Source of the DNA: Heliomicrobium modesticaldum Ice1 | GTDB lineage: Bacteria; Bacillota; Desulfitobacteriia; Heliobacteriales; Heliobacteriaceae | Assembly (NCBI RefSeq): GCF_000019165.1 | Contig: NC_010337.2 | Span: forward strand, 2,924,001 to 2,988,000 | Length of the DNA stretch: 64,000 nt | Direction of reading: 5' to 3' | In this document: piece by piece, positions 52,730 to 64,000 of the stretch | Layout of the letters: each line of letters begins with the position of its first letter | Numbering within the stretch: position 1 is the stretch's first letter | Position numbers and translations under genes: made by a program | Notes under the pieces: model-generated | Databases searched by the model: none | Seen by the model: the letters and a program-made list of their open reading frames with translations, nothing else | Told to the model about the DNA's origin: nothing

Positions 52730-54193
52730 TCACACCCCCAAATCCGGCATCTTGCTGTGGCAACCGGTCGCCTCTTCATAGGCGTAGGCGATCTGGAGCA
52801 GGCGGGCCTCATCAAAGGGTTTGCCGATGATCTGGAGGCCCACCGGCATGCCCTTGGCGAAGCCGGCGTTGATCGAAAGGCCGGGGATGCCCGCCAGATT
52901 GACCGACAGGGTGTAGATGTCGGACAGATACATCTGAAGGGGGTTGTCGGTGCGGTCACCGAACTTGAAAGCCACCGTAGGCGTCGTCGGTGAAAGGATG
53001 ACGTCGAACTTCTCGAAGGCCTGGTCGAAATCGTTCTTGATCAGGGTGCGCACCTTGAGCGCCTTCAGGTAGTAGGCATCATAGTAACCGGAGCTGAGGG
53101 CGTAGGTGCCCAGCATGATGCGGCGCTTCACCTCGTCGCCGAAGCCTTCAGCGCGGGTCTTTTTGAACATAGTGATCAGGTCGTCGGCCGACTCAGAACG
53201 GTAGCCGTAACGGACGCCGTCATAGCGGGCCAGGTTGGACGACGCCTCGGCCGGGGCGATCAGGTAGTAGACGGGGAGGGCGTACTCCGTATGGGGCAGC
53301 GAGCATTCGGCCACTTCGGCGCCGAGGTCTTCGATGGTCTTGACGGCCTTCTCGATGACCTCTTTCACCTCAGGGTCCATGCCGTCGCCGAAGTACTCCT
53401 TCGGCAGGCCGACGCGCCAGCCCTTGATCGGTTTGCCGAGCAGCGACGTGTAGTCGGGGTAGTCGACTGGGGCTGATGTAGAGTCCTTGGCGTCATGGCC
53501 GGCGATGGCGTTCATGACGTGGGCGCAGTCGCGCACATCGCGGGTGAAGGGGCCGATCTGATCGAGGGAAGAAGCGAAGGCGATGAGGCCGAAGCGGGAC
53601 ACGGCGCCATAGGTGGGCTTCAAGCCGACGACGCCGCAAAAGGCGGCGGGCTGGCGGATGGAACCGCCCGTGTCGGAGCCGAGGGAAAAGACAGCCTGTC
53701 CGGCGGCGACGGAAGCGGCAGAACCGCCTGAGGAGCCGCCCGGCACCCGCTCGATGTCCCAAGGGTTGCAGGTGGCGAAAAAGCCTGAGTTCTCTGTGGA
53801 AGAACCCATAGCGAACTCGTCGAGGTTGGTCTTGCCCATCATGACGGCGCCGGCTTCTTTCAGTTTGGTGACAACGGTGGCGTCATAGGGCGGCACAAAG
53901 TTGTTGAGAATTTTCGAGGAGCAGGTGGTGCGCACGCCGTCGGTGCACATGTTATCTTTGATGGCCATGGGGATGCCTTCGAGGGGACCGATGGCCTCAC
54001 CAGCGGCGATCTTAGCGTCGACGCGGGCAGCTTGTTCGAGGGCCTTGTCCACCGTCAGGGTGACGAAAGCCCGGATCTTCGGTTCCAGCGCCTGCATCCT
54101 GTCGGCCTGGGTCTTGACAATTTCAGTGGCGCTGACTTCCTTGCGGACGAGCAGGTCGTGTAGTTCATGGGCTGTTTTCGTGTACAGCTTCAC
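52730..54193 (-). CDS. gatA: Aspartyl/glutamyl-tRNA amidotransferase subunit A
   Basis: A 487-aa amidase-signature subunit that releases ammonia from glutamine for the GatB reaction. The catalytic Ser-cisSer-Lys triad is visible: Lys in AIKDNMCT near 78, Ser in [12 protein letters not shown] near 173, and the GGSSGGSAA motif near 150. GTG start for [11 protein letters not shown] is chosen because GGAGG lies 6 nt upstream, which removes 29 residues from the longest frame. It lies 84 nt after gatC and 3 nt before gatB. Confidence 0.96.
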   Translation of the reverse strand: MKLYTKTAHELHDLLVRKEVSATEIVKTQADRMQALEPKIRAFVTLTVDKALEQAARVDAKIAAGEAIGPLEGIPMAIKDNMCTDGVRTTCSSKILNNFVPPYDATVVTKLKEAGAVMMGKTNLDEFAMGSSTENSGFFATCNPWDIERVPGGSSGGSAASVAAGQAVFSLGSDTGGSIRQPAAFCGVVGLKPTYGAVSRFGLIAFASSLDQIGPFTRDVRDCAHVMNAIAGHDAKDSTSAPVDYPDYTSLLGKPIKGWRVGLPKEYFGDGMDPEVKEVIEKAVKTIEDLGAEVAECSLPHTEYALPVYYLIAPAEASSNLARYDGVRYGYRSESADDLITMFKKTRAEGFGDEVKRRIMLGTYALSSGYYDAYYLKALKVRTLIKNDFDQAFEKFDVILSPTTPTVAFKFGDRTDNPLQMYLSDIYTLSVNLAGIPGLSINAGFAKGMPVGLQIIGKPFDEARLLQIAYAYEEATGCHSKMPDLGV

Positions 54194-54276
54194 GGAGATC
54201 CTCCATTCGTCGGTTCCGGCGACCGGTTCCGATGCTGATCGTTGGGGGTCGGTGATCAGGGCAGGTCTACCACTCA

Positions 54277-54561
54277 TCACACGATCCGGGGAACGCGGAA
54301 AAAGCCATCTTCCTCTTCAGGCGCGTTGGCGACGATCCTCTCCCGTTCCATGGAGGGGTCGATGCGATCATCGCGCATGACGTTGTGGAGCGGGAAGACA
54401 TGAGCTGTCGGGGGGACGTCTTTCGTGTCCAGCCCTTGCAGGCGCTGGGCGTAATCGAGGATGGCGTTGAGTTGGGTCGTGTATCGTTCCAAGTCCGCCT
54501 CAGACAGTTCCAGGCGAGCCAGCATGGCGACGTATTCCACTTCCGCTTTGGTAAGGGCCAT
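54277..54561 (-). CDS. gatC: Aspartyl/glutamyl-tRNA amidotransferase subunit C
   Basis: A 94-aa subunit that stabilises the GatA-GatB complex. It matches the family from [16 protein letters not shown] through [20 protein letters not shown] to the FFRVPRIV end. ATG start of [10 protein letters not shown] with GGAGGAAGG about 9 nt upstream. First gene of the gat operon. It comes just after the long hypothetical gene, whose stop is 26 nt upstream. Confidence 0.95.
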   Translation of the reverse strand: MALTKAEVEYVAMLARLELSEADLERYTTQLNAILDYAQRLQGLDTKDVPPTAHVFPLHNVMRDDRIDPSMERERIVANAPEEEDGFFRVPRIV

Positions 54562-54587
54562 CGGTTGCACCTTCCTCCGTCTAAAAA

Positions 54588-56900
54588 TCACTTCATCTTG
54601 TTATTCTTGACGAGGTTCGAGCCCAGGGTCTCGGGCTCCTCAAAGATATCTTCCTCATGGGTGAGGTAAAAGCCACAGAACTTTATGAGCACCCGCTTCA
54701 GGATATCGAGCCGTTCCTTCGATATGGTATCAATGACGGCATACTGCCGGTATAAGGTGAGATTGCCTACCTGCCGCACCATTTCCCCGCCTGGGTTTAG
54801 GCAGTGAATATCGGTAAGGGGGATGCCGTCGACGGTATGCTCAACAGCGACAGCGCGCAGGGCGTTCATCAATTGAGCCGTCAACCCGGCTTCCAGCCAC
54901 TTGTAGCGGAAGATGTCACCCTGCCCCTTCTGCCAGTCCCGTTCGGGCGGCGACAGATCAGGCAACTTCTCGATAGCATCCTGCAAGGCGGTCTGATCGG
55001 CGATCCGGAAGATGGACCGACAGGAGCTGGCGCGGTGCCCTTCGGCGGTGATCAGCTTCGGTTGAATCTGCTTGCGCCGCAATTCTATGACGAAGTAAAG
55101 GATCCGCCTCGATTTCCGCCGCCAAAGGCTGAGCCATTCAAAAGGCATTTCATTGCCGGTGTTCAAACCCAGTTCTCGGATATAGCTGACGACAGGCGTA
55201 CGGTACCAGGGGGGGAAGAAGAAGGCGATGCCGCCGTAGCGATAACCCTCCTCCCAGGGCATGAGACGGCAGAAGAGCAGGAAACCCGCTTCATAGGGCG
55301 GTGTTTTCGGGTTGTACTCCGGGTCGCGGATGAAGAACCTTTCCTCGCCGAAGACATCGCGAACCCAGTAGCCTTTTTCTTCCAGAGAGAGGATCACATA
55401 AAAGCCCGGCCTGTTCCGCTTCCAGTTCTTCAAGGCATCCCGCAGGGCCGGCGGCAGGTGACTGGCCACCTCCTGTTCGAAAGCGTCCAAGGTCGTGCCG
55501 CCGCCGCGCAGACGGCGGTCAAAGACAAACCATTCCCAGAAGAGGGTGCCGAGCGGGTGGTCGGCAAAGGATGTCTCCGGTTCGTCCGTATGGCGGGCGA
55601 ACTGGCTCCACTCCCGCTTCCACTGTTCGGCGAAGCGCCAGTGGATAAATTGGGTCATCAGGGAGCCGATCTGCGCCGTTTCGGCGACAGCCCGGGCAAC
55701 AGGGTCATCATCGGTATCCCGCCCCCAGCCTTCAGGCCCGATGAGCGGATCGTCGAGCTTGACTTCCCAAGCGTCAAGCAGTTCTTCAAAGTTGGTGTAA
55801 TTGCCTTGCCGGAAAGCATAGTTGGCGATCTCCGGCAATCGGTACGGTCCTCGCCCGGGGGTATGGCCGATGAGACGGCTGCGGCGCAGGTCGCGGATCA
55901 GCGCGTTGAGCCGCTCCTCAGAGACGGTGCCGACGGCGATCTCGCGGCGGCCGACCCAGACCTGGCCGCGGGCGTCACGGGCCACATCGACGCCCATCTC
56001 AATGGCGTCGTTCATGTGGCTCATATAGACGACAGCCGTCCCTCGCTCGCCATCTTCCACATGGCAACCCTCTTCATTGCGGAGGGTCTCTAGGATCAGA
56101 TCGCTATTGCGCGTCGGAAAGACGCGCCAGTACCAGAACCCTTGAAAAAAAGGATCCTGGCCAAAGGGCACCTTCAGGGAAGGCTCGCGGCGGATGCTCG
56201 AAATGACCCAGCGGCCTTCCTCCCGGATGAGGTAAAAATGGGCGCGGAAGGTGAGGAGAAACTGGTCCCGGCCGATGAGCGACTCAGCGATCAGGTGGAC
56301 GCCCTTGGCGCTGGGCGATTCCTCGACGACGACGCCGCGGAGGACGCTTTCCCCCTCATGTTTTTTCAGCATACGCCGGGAAAATTCCTCCCAGTTCGCA
56401 TTCCGCTGCCGGACCCGGCGAGGCAGGAGACAGTAGACGAGGCCCCAGTCATCGACAGCCCTGGCCTGGAAATAGGCGTGCACCACTTCCCTCGGTTTGA
56501 GGGGACGGTCGAATAGGCGCGTCATCAAGGCGTGCCATTGGTCATCTGTCAGGGGATCCTGGTCTTGCAATGTTCGGCGCAGCGCCGTAATCTCTGTAGG
56601 GATCTCTACATCAGCCTGTTCCAGATCGCGCAGGATCTGATCAAAGAGGTTCAGGGCTTCTTGTATGGTGAGATCGACCGTGAGGTCGGGCAAACCGGAA
56701 AAAAGACTGTCCCCTTGGCCAAAGGGCACTTGGTCGAACCAGTCGATCTGGGATTCAACAGGATTGCCCACGACGAAATGGACAGAGATCCCCTGCACGC
56801 CGATCCGCCTGGTCCCCCAGACCATCATCATGGAGATGACGCCCTGGAGCCGGAAGGGCGCCGCTTTGGCGATAAATTGGAATATTGGAACAACCTTCAC
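54588..56900 (-). CDS. Large hypothetical protein between ligA and gatC
   Basis: A 770-aa protein of unknown function. No signal peptide or membrane segment is seen. A region near 145-245 looks like an NTF2/SnoaL-type fold (VVHAYFQARAVDDWGLVYCLLP, then a long beta-rich stretch). The remainder is rich in Trp, Arg and Glu (LFWEWFVFDRRLRGG). The GTG start is weakly supported, because AGGAAAGG lies about 15-20 nt upstream. In Bacillus the corresponding slot downstream of ligA holds the lipoprotein gene camS, to which this protein shows no visible similarity. Intact and long, so likely a real gene. Confidence 0.72.
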   Translation of the reverse strand: MKVVPIFQFIAKAAPFRLQGVISMMMVWGTRRIGVQGISVHFVVGNPVESQIDWFDQVPFGQGDSLFSGLPDLTVDLTIQEALNLFDQILRDLEQADVEIPTEITALRRTLQDQDPLTDDQWHALMTRLFDRPLKPREVVHAYFQARAVDDWGLVYCLLPRRVRQRNANWEEFSRRMLKKHEGESVLRGVVVEESPSAKGVHLIAESLIGRDQFLLTFRAHFYLIREEGRWVISSIRREPSLKVPFGQDPFFQGFWYWRVFPTRNSDLILETLRNEEGCHVEDGERGTAVVYMSHMNDAIEMGVDVARDARGQVWVGRREIAVGTVSEERLNALIRDLRRSRLIGHTPGRGPYRLPEIANYAFRQGNYTNFEELLDAWEVKLDDPLIGPEGWGRDTDDDPVARAVAETAQIGSLMTQFIHWRFAEQWKREWSQFARHTDEPETSFADHPLGTLFWEWFVFDRRLRGGGTTLDAFEQEVASHLPPALRDALKNWKRNRPGFYVILSLEEKGYWVRDVFGEERFFIRDPEYNPKTPPYEAGFLLFCRLMPWEEGYRYGGIAFFFPPWYRTPVVSYIRELGLNTGNEMPFEWLSLWRRKSRRILYFVIELRRKQIQPKLITAEGHRASSCRSIFRIADQTALQDAIEKLPDLSPPERDWQKGQGDIFRYKWLEAGLTAQLMNALRAVAVEHTVDGIPLTDIHCLNPGGEMVRQVGNLTLYRQYAVIDTISKERLDILKRVLIKFCGFYLTHEEDIFEEPETLGSNLVKNNKMK

Positions 56901-57206
56901 GCTCGACGGCCTGCCTTTCCTACGTGGATATCCGATGGTGTATATGCAAGCGGTCCGTCAACAGAGAACCGAAACCCCTCTTTGGCGGTGTGATCGGCCC
57001 ACAGGAAGGGCGCAGCAAATAGACATCTTTCCGACGGCCATCTGGATTAAGGCCTGGACGACGTCGACAGGCGGGACTTCAGGCGAGTCAGCAACGACAA
57101 CCGTCGTCCCGTGGGGCATGACAGCGTCGGCAAAGGCCTGCTAGCCGCCGCTGAGCAGAATGTCCCCATTCTGTTTCTTTTTCGCCGTCACACCAGTCCT
57201 TCCCTG
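56901..57206. other. Intergenic region downstream of ligA
   Basis: 306 bp. A minus-strand 53-codon frame (57119-56958) opens MPHGTTVVVADSPEVPP and looks protein-like, but it has no Shine-Dalgarno site and a TAG just upstream, so I do not call it. It might be a remnant of a longer gene. No terminator was found. Confidence 0.5.
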
Positions 57207-61513
<4,307 letters not shown>

Positions 61514-61664
61514 TGGTTTTCCCCCTTCTGGATGCCCTCCAACATGGTCTTTATTGTACCACAAAATGGGCTTTTGTGAGAAAAGGCAGTCGCGGCGGCG
61601 GTTTAAAATGCTGGACCCCGCGGGAAAACTAGGCGCAGTGAAGGTGACAGGAGGAGAGACAAGG

Positions 61665-61841
61665 ATGCGGTACAATCCGGTCTATTCGGCATTTGAAAAA
61701 ATCCAGGCCATGAACAGTCTGAAAAACTATCAACGCCTGCTGGACGAAGAGATCCGCAAGTCGGATCCGAATCTGGAAGTGATCAAGTACTACCGCTCTC
61801 GCCTCAGCCGTTGCCGGCAGATCCTGGGGGGACGGGGGTGA
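61665..61841 (+). CDS. Small hypothetical protein
   Basis: A 58-aa protein, MRYNPVYSAFEKIQAMNSL..., entirely alpha-helical and Arg/Lys-rich with two Tyr-rich helices. The ATG at 61665 has GGAGGAG about 8 nt upstream. It is divergent from pcrA and ends in a strong terminator. No family recognised. The small size and intact signals suggest a real, perhaps lineage-specific gene. Confidence 0.68.
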   Translation: MRYNPVYSAFEKIQAMNSLKNYQRLLDEEIRKSDPNLEVIKYYRSRLSRCRQILGGRG

Positions 61842-61863
61842 CCGCTGGCCTGAATAAACATAC

Positions 61864-61911
61864 AAGAAGGAGTGGCTGTACGCTTAGGCAGAACAGTCAC
61901 TCCTTCTTTTG
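61864..61911. terminator. Bidirectional terminator
   Basis: A 16-bp stem with one mismatch (AAGAAGGAGTGGCTGT / ACAGTCACTCCTTCTT), a 13-nt loop and a TT tail. It lies between two convergent small genes. Confidence 0.88.
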
Positions 61912-61925
61912 GTGAGGATGAGGAG

Positions 61926-62330
61926 TTATTTGTACCGGTCCTTATCCCCCATCCCATCGGCGGTGATCTGGTTGTGAAAGCCCTCTTCCACCTCATGCTC
62001 CCGGACAACGGCATCGAAGGTCTCCAAATCCGACTTCTGGGCCGGGATGGTCTCCAGGTTGTTCCGGGCGCGGGGCGTGAAGTCGGCGCCCAGTTCCGCT
62101 TCGGCCCGCGCCTCAGCGTCATTCATGGCGTTGCGGGTTGTCGGCCCTTCCGCATCCTGTCCCGGAATAGCCCGCGCCTTCATATGAGGGATGCCGAAAC
62201 CGAAGTTGCCTTCCCCGCTGAAACCGGCCGTGCCCGCCGATATGATGCCCGGCGTCTCTCCCTCACCCGGGTTGGGCAGCGCGTCGAGCTTGCCCTTCGG
62301 CAGTTCAAATTGATCCAAGTCCCTACTCAT
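61926..62330 (-). CDS. Hypothetical acidic protein
   Basis: A 134-aa protein, MSRDLDQFELPKGK..., without signal peptide or membrane segment. It has Gly/Ala-rich low-complexity parts (GTAGFSGEGNFGFGIP) and charged stretches, so it may be largely disordered. No domain recognised. It sits 44 nt downstream of the beta-propeller gene on the same strand and may be co-transcribed. Confidence 0.62.
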   Translation of the reverse strand: MSRDLDQFELPKGKLDALPNPGEGETPGIISAGTAGFSGEGNFGFGIPHMKARAIPGQDAEGPTTRNAMNDAEARAEAELGADFTPRARNNLETIPAQKSDLETFDAVVREHEVEEGFHNQITADGMGDKDRYK

Positions 62331-62374
62331 AGGCGTACACCTCCCGGATCTAGTATCCGGGGCGGCTATTCGCC

Positions 62375-64000
62375 TTATTCGCCGGGAATGGCCAGATTTC
62401 CCCGCTCTTCCAAGGTGTCCATGCCGTGGGCCTTGATCATGCGGTTGGACAGGGTGTAGAGAGAATCATTGATGAAAAGGATACGGTTGACGAATTTCTC
62501 ACTGTCATAGTAGTACTGGCCAGCCTTCTGATAATCCTCGTCGCTCAAGTGGGTGATCCGCCCGCGCAGTTCGAAACCCTTTTCCAGACCGACAGTGTAC
62601 ACGTAAGCGCCCTGAAAGGCGAAGGTGCCGTAGGCGGGAACAGGGGAGACTTTTTCACCGGAGGGTGCGCCGGTCGGCTTATCCACTTCCATCAACTGGA
62701 CCGGGAAGGCGAGCAGGCGCTTCTCCTTGCTGAAGAGGAGTGCCCGGTGGTCGTAGAGCAGTTCCGAGTCGGTACCCCGGTCGCCGATGAAGGCCACATG
62801 CTTTTCGACGGGATGCTCCACGTCGGATACGTCGAAAAGGGCCATCTTCATGCCCTGGTAGTAGGCGTTCGTGCCGATGACGCGGCCTTCATGGTCGGTG
62901 ATCGATTGTTCGATTGTGTCCTTGCCGAAACCGATGATATGGTTATCGTCATAAGGGTGCAGATAATTGCTGTAGCCGGGGATCTTCAGTTTGCCCAGGA
63001 TACGGGGCGCCTTCGGCTCCTTCAGGTCGATGACAAAGAGGGGATCGACAGTGCGAAAAGTGACCATGTAGGCCTTCTCGCCCATGAATCGGACTGAGTA
63101 GATCTGCTCGCCCGGCGCGATGCCTTCAAGCTTGCCCACCGGCTTCAGGGACTCATCGAGGATGTAGAGGTTGTTTTTCGATGTGTCAGCGCCCTGCGCC
63201 CAGGGGCTGCCGACAGTGGTAGCGATGCGGAAGAAACCGTCCTTTTCGTCCATGGAGAACTGGTTCAAAACCCGGCCGGGCGCCTCGCCCATGCCGACAT
63301 AGCGCGTCTTGGCGCCTTCGAGGGCGAACTTGAAGAGGCGCGTCTTTTCTTCCGGCGCCGTCTGCGGCCACGCCCTCTCGCCCCCCATGATCCGGAAAAC
63401 AGGGCCGCGGTAGGTGTGCAAGGCCACGTAGAGATTTTTGGTGGAGGCATAGACGGTCTCACCGGCGCCCAAGTAGGTTGACAGGTGGGGCGATTCCTTG
63501 GGGTTCTCTGTATTCACCGCGGCCACGATCAGGTAGTTCGGCTCCATAAAGTCCGGAAAACAGCGGATCTGGTCATAGCCGATGCGCGCTTTTTCGGCGC
63601 CTGTCGCCGTATCTTTGTACCAAGGAAGGACTTCAGGGGTCTCCTTTTCCGGAAGACTGACCCCAAGATAACGGTTAGCGATAAGATATAAAGATGCACC
63701 GATCTTGCGGGAAGACACGTAGTTGCCTTCCAAGATGGTCTCTCGCAGCTTTTGCGGATGGGCTTTATTAGCGATATCGTAGACAATGGCCTTCACCGTG
63801 CCCTGGTAAGGGCGGTACGGGGGCGCGATCATGGCCCTCTTCGCGGTTCCATCAGTGGGGACGAAAAAGGCCTCATCACGGCCGCTGCCGATGACGATGA
63901 GGTGTTCGGCGTCTACATAGATCTCCCGGGGAGCAAAGAAGGCATCATCAAAGGTGATGACTGAGGCGATGGCCAATTGGCCGACCGGGTGGGCTTTGGC
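62375..64000 (-). CDS. Beta-propeller domain protein (partial, runs off the right edge)
   Basis: 542 residues of a longer protein; its N-terminus lies beyond the window, as the frame is open to base 64000. The sequence matches the secreted beta-propeller family (PF09826-like): repeated strands with DPLFVIDLKEPKAPRILGKLKIPGYS, YLHPYDDNHIIGFG and MALFDVSDVEHPVEKHV. Members are exported proteins with a signal peptide, not visible here. The role is unknown; it probably binds or scaffolds at the cell envelope. An in-frame TTG near the edge is not the true start. Confidence 0.82.
   Translation of the reverse strand, partial: AKAHPVGQLAIASVITFDDAFFAPREIYVDAEHLIVIGSGRDEAFFVPTDGTAKRAMIAPPYRPYQGTVKAIVYDIANKAHPQKLRETILEGNYVSSRKIGASLYLIANRYLGVSLPEKETPEVLPWYKDTATGAEKARIGYDQIRCFPDFMEPNYLIVAAVNTENPKESPHLSTYLGAGETVYASTKNLYVALHTYRGPVFRIMGGERAWPQTAPEEKTRLFKFALEGAKTRYVGMGEAPGRVLNQFSMDEKDGFFRIATTVGSPWAQGADTSKNNLYILDESLKPVGKLEGIAPGEQIYSVRFMGEKAYMVTFRTVDPLFVIDLKEPKAPRILGKLKIPGYSNYLHPYDDNHIIGFGKDTIEQSITDHEGRVIGTNAYYQGMKMALFDVSDVEHPVEKHVAFIGDRGTDSELLYDHRALLFSKEKRLLAFPVQLMEVDKPTGAPSGEKVSPVPAYGTFAFQGAYVYTVGLEKGFELRGRITHLSDEDYQKAGQYYYDSEKFVNRILFINDSLYTLSNRMIKAHGMDTLEERGNLAIPGE

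Noticed and set aside
56958-57119. 53-codon minus-strand frame reading MPHGTTVVVADSPEVPP
   Set aside because: Protein-like at the start, but no Shine-Dalgarno site and a stop just upstream. It is noted in the intergenic entry only.

Overview
The window looks like a chromosomal segment of an anaerobic, probably nitrogen-fixing Firmicute. A member of the Heliobacteriaceae/Peptococcaceae is my best guess. The basis is the GC-rich coding sequence, frequent TTG/GTG starts behind strong Shine-Dalgarno sites, AddAB instead of RecBCD, GatCAB, an sdpRI pair, and a nifV-type homocitrate synthase. The taxonomic call is inference. No rRNA or tRNA gene was recognised.

Layout. 1-5.1 kb is the end of a mobile element. 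It has a triplet of serine-recombinase genes, a MerR-type regulator with a long-spacer promoter, a small partner gene, and a 30-bp repeat cluster that resembles an IS21-family end. 5.1-10.4 kb holds an RlmD/TrmA-family rRNA methyltransferase, a membrane protein, a membrane-anchored amidohydrolase-like protein and a CPBP protease. 10.7-15.3 kb is a glucan/glycogen block: a DUF4912 protein, a GH57 branching enzyme, a GT4 glycogen-synthase-like enzyme and a possible carbohydrate-binding-module remnant. 15.3-17.4 kb holds nifV, a small protein and a peroxiredoxin. 17.6-26.5 kb is a tightly overlapped recombination operon, yhaM-like, addB, addA. 26.7-31 kb holds a ThrE-type exporter and a CbiM-CbiQ-CbiO cobalt/nickel ECF transporter behind a leader with four small hairpins.

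31-43 kb is a defence and mobile-element island. It holds a four-gene extended type III restriction-modification operon: SNF2-like helicase with a PLD-like N-terminus, DUF4391 protein, Mod, Res. Mod has an AT-rich mosaic centre. Next come a deleted IS1380-family element with perfect 54-bp inverted repeats, an IS200/IS605-like hairpin, an orphan MNT antitoxin whose HEPN partner is cut off, and a heavily deleted group IIC intron sitting just after a terminator.

42.6-51 kb holds a small HTH protein, sdpR/sdpI, a lactate-permease-family transporter, a collagen-like/DUF5648 protein, a nitroreductase, an SfsA-DUF123 fusion, a soluble chemoreceptor-like protein and a PanE-family reductase. 51-61.5 kb is the conserved Firmicute block pcrA-ligA-(unknown 770-aa gene)-gatC-gatA-gatB. 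The window ends with small lineage-specific genes and a beta-propeller protein that runs off the edge.

A recurring theme is short in-frame minisatellites (15-21 bp units) in several unrelated genes and intergenic gaps.
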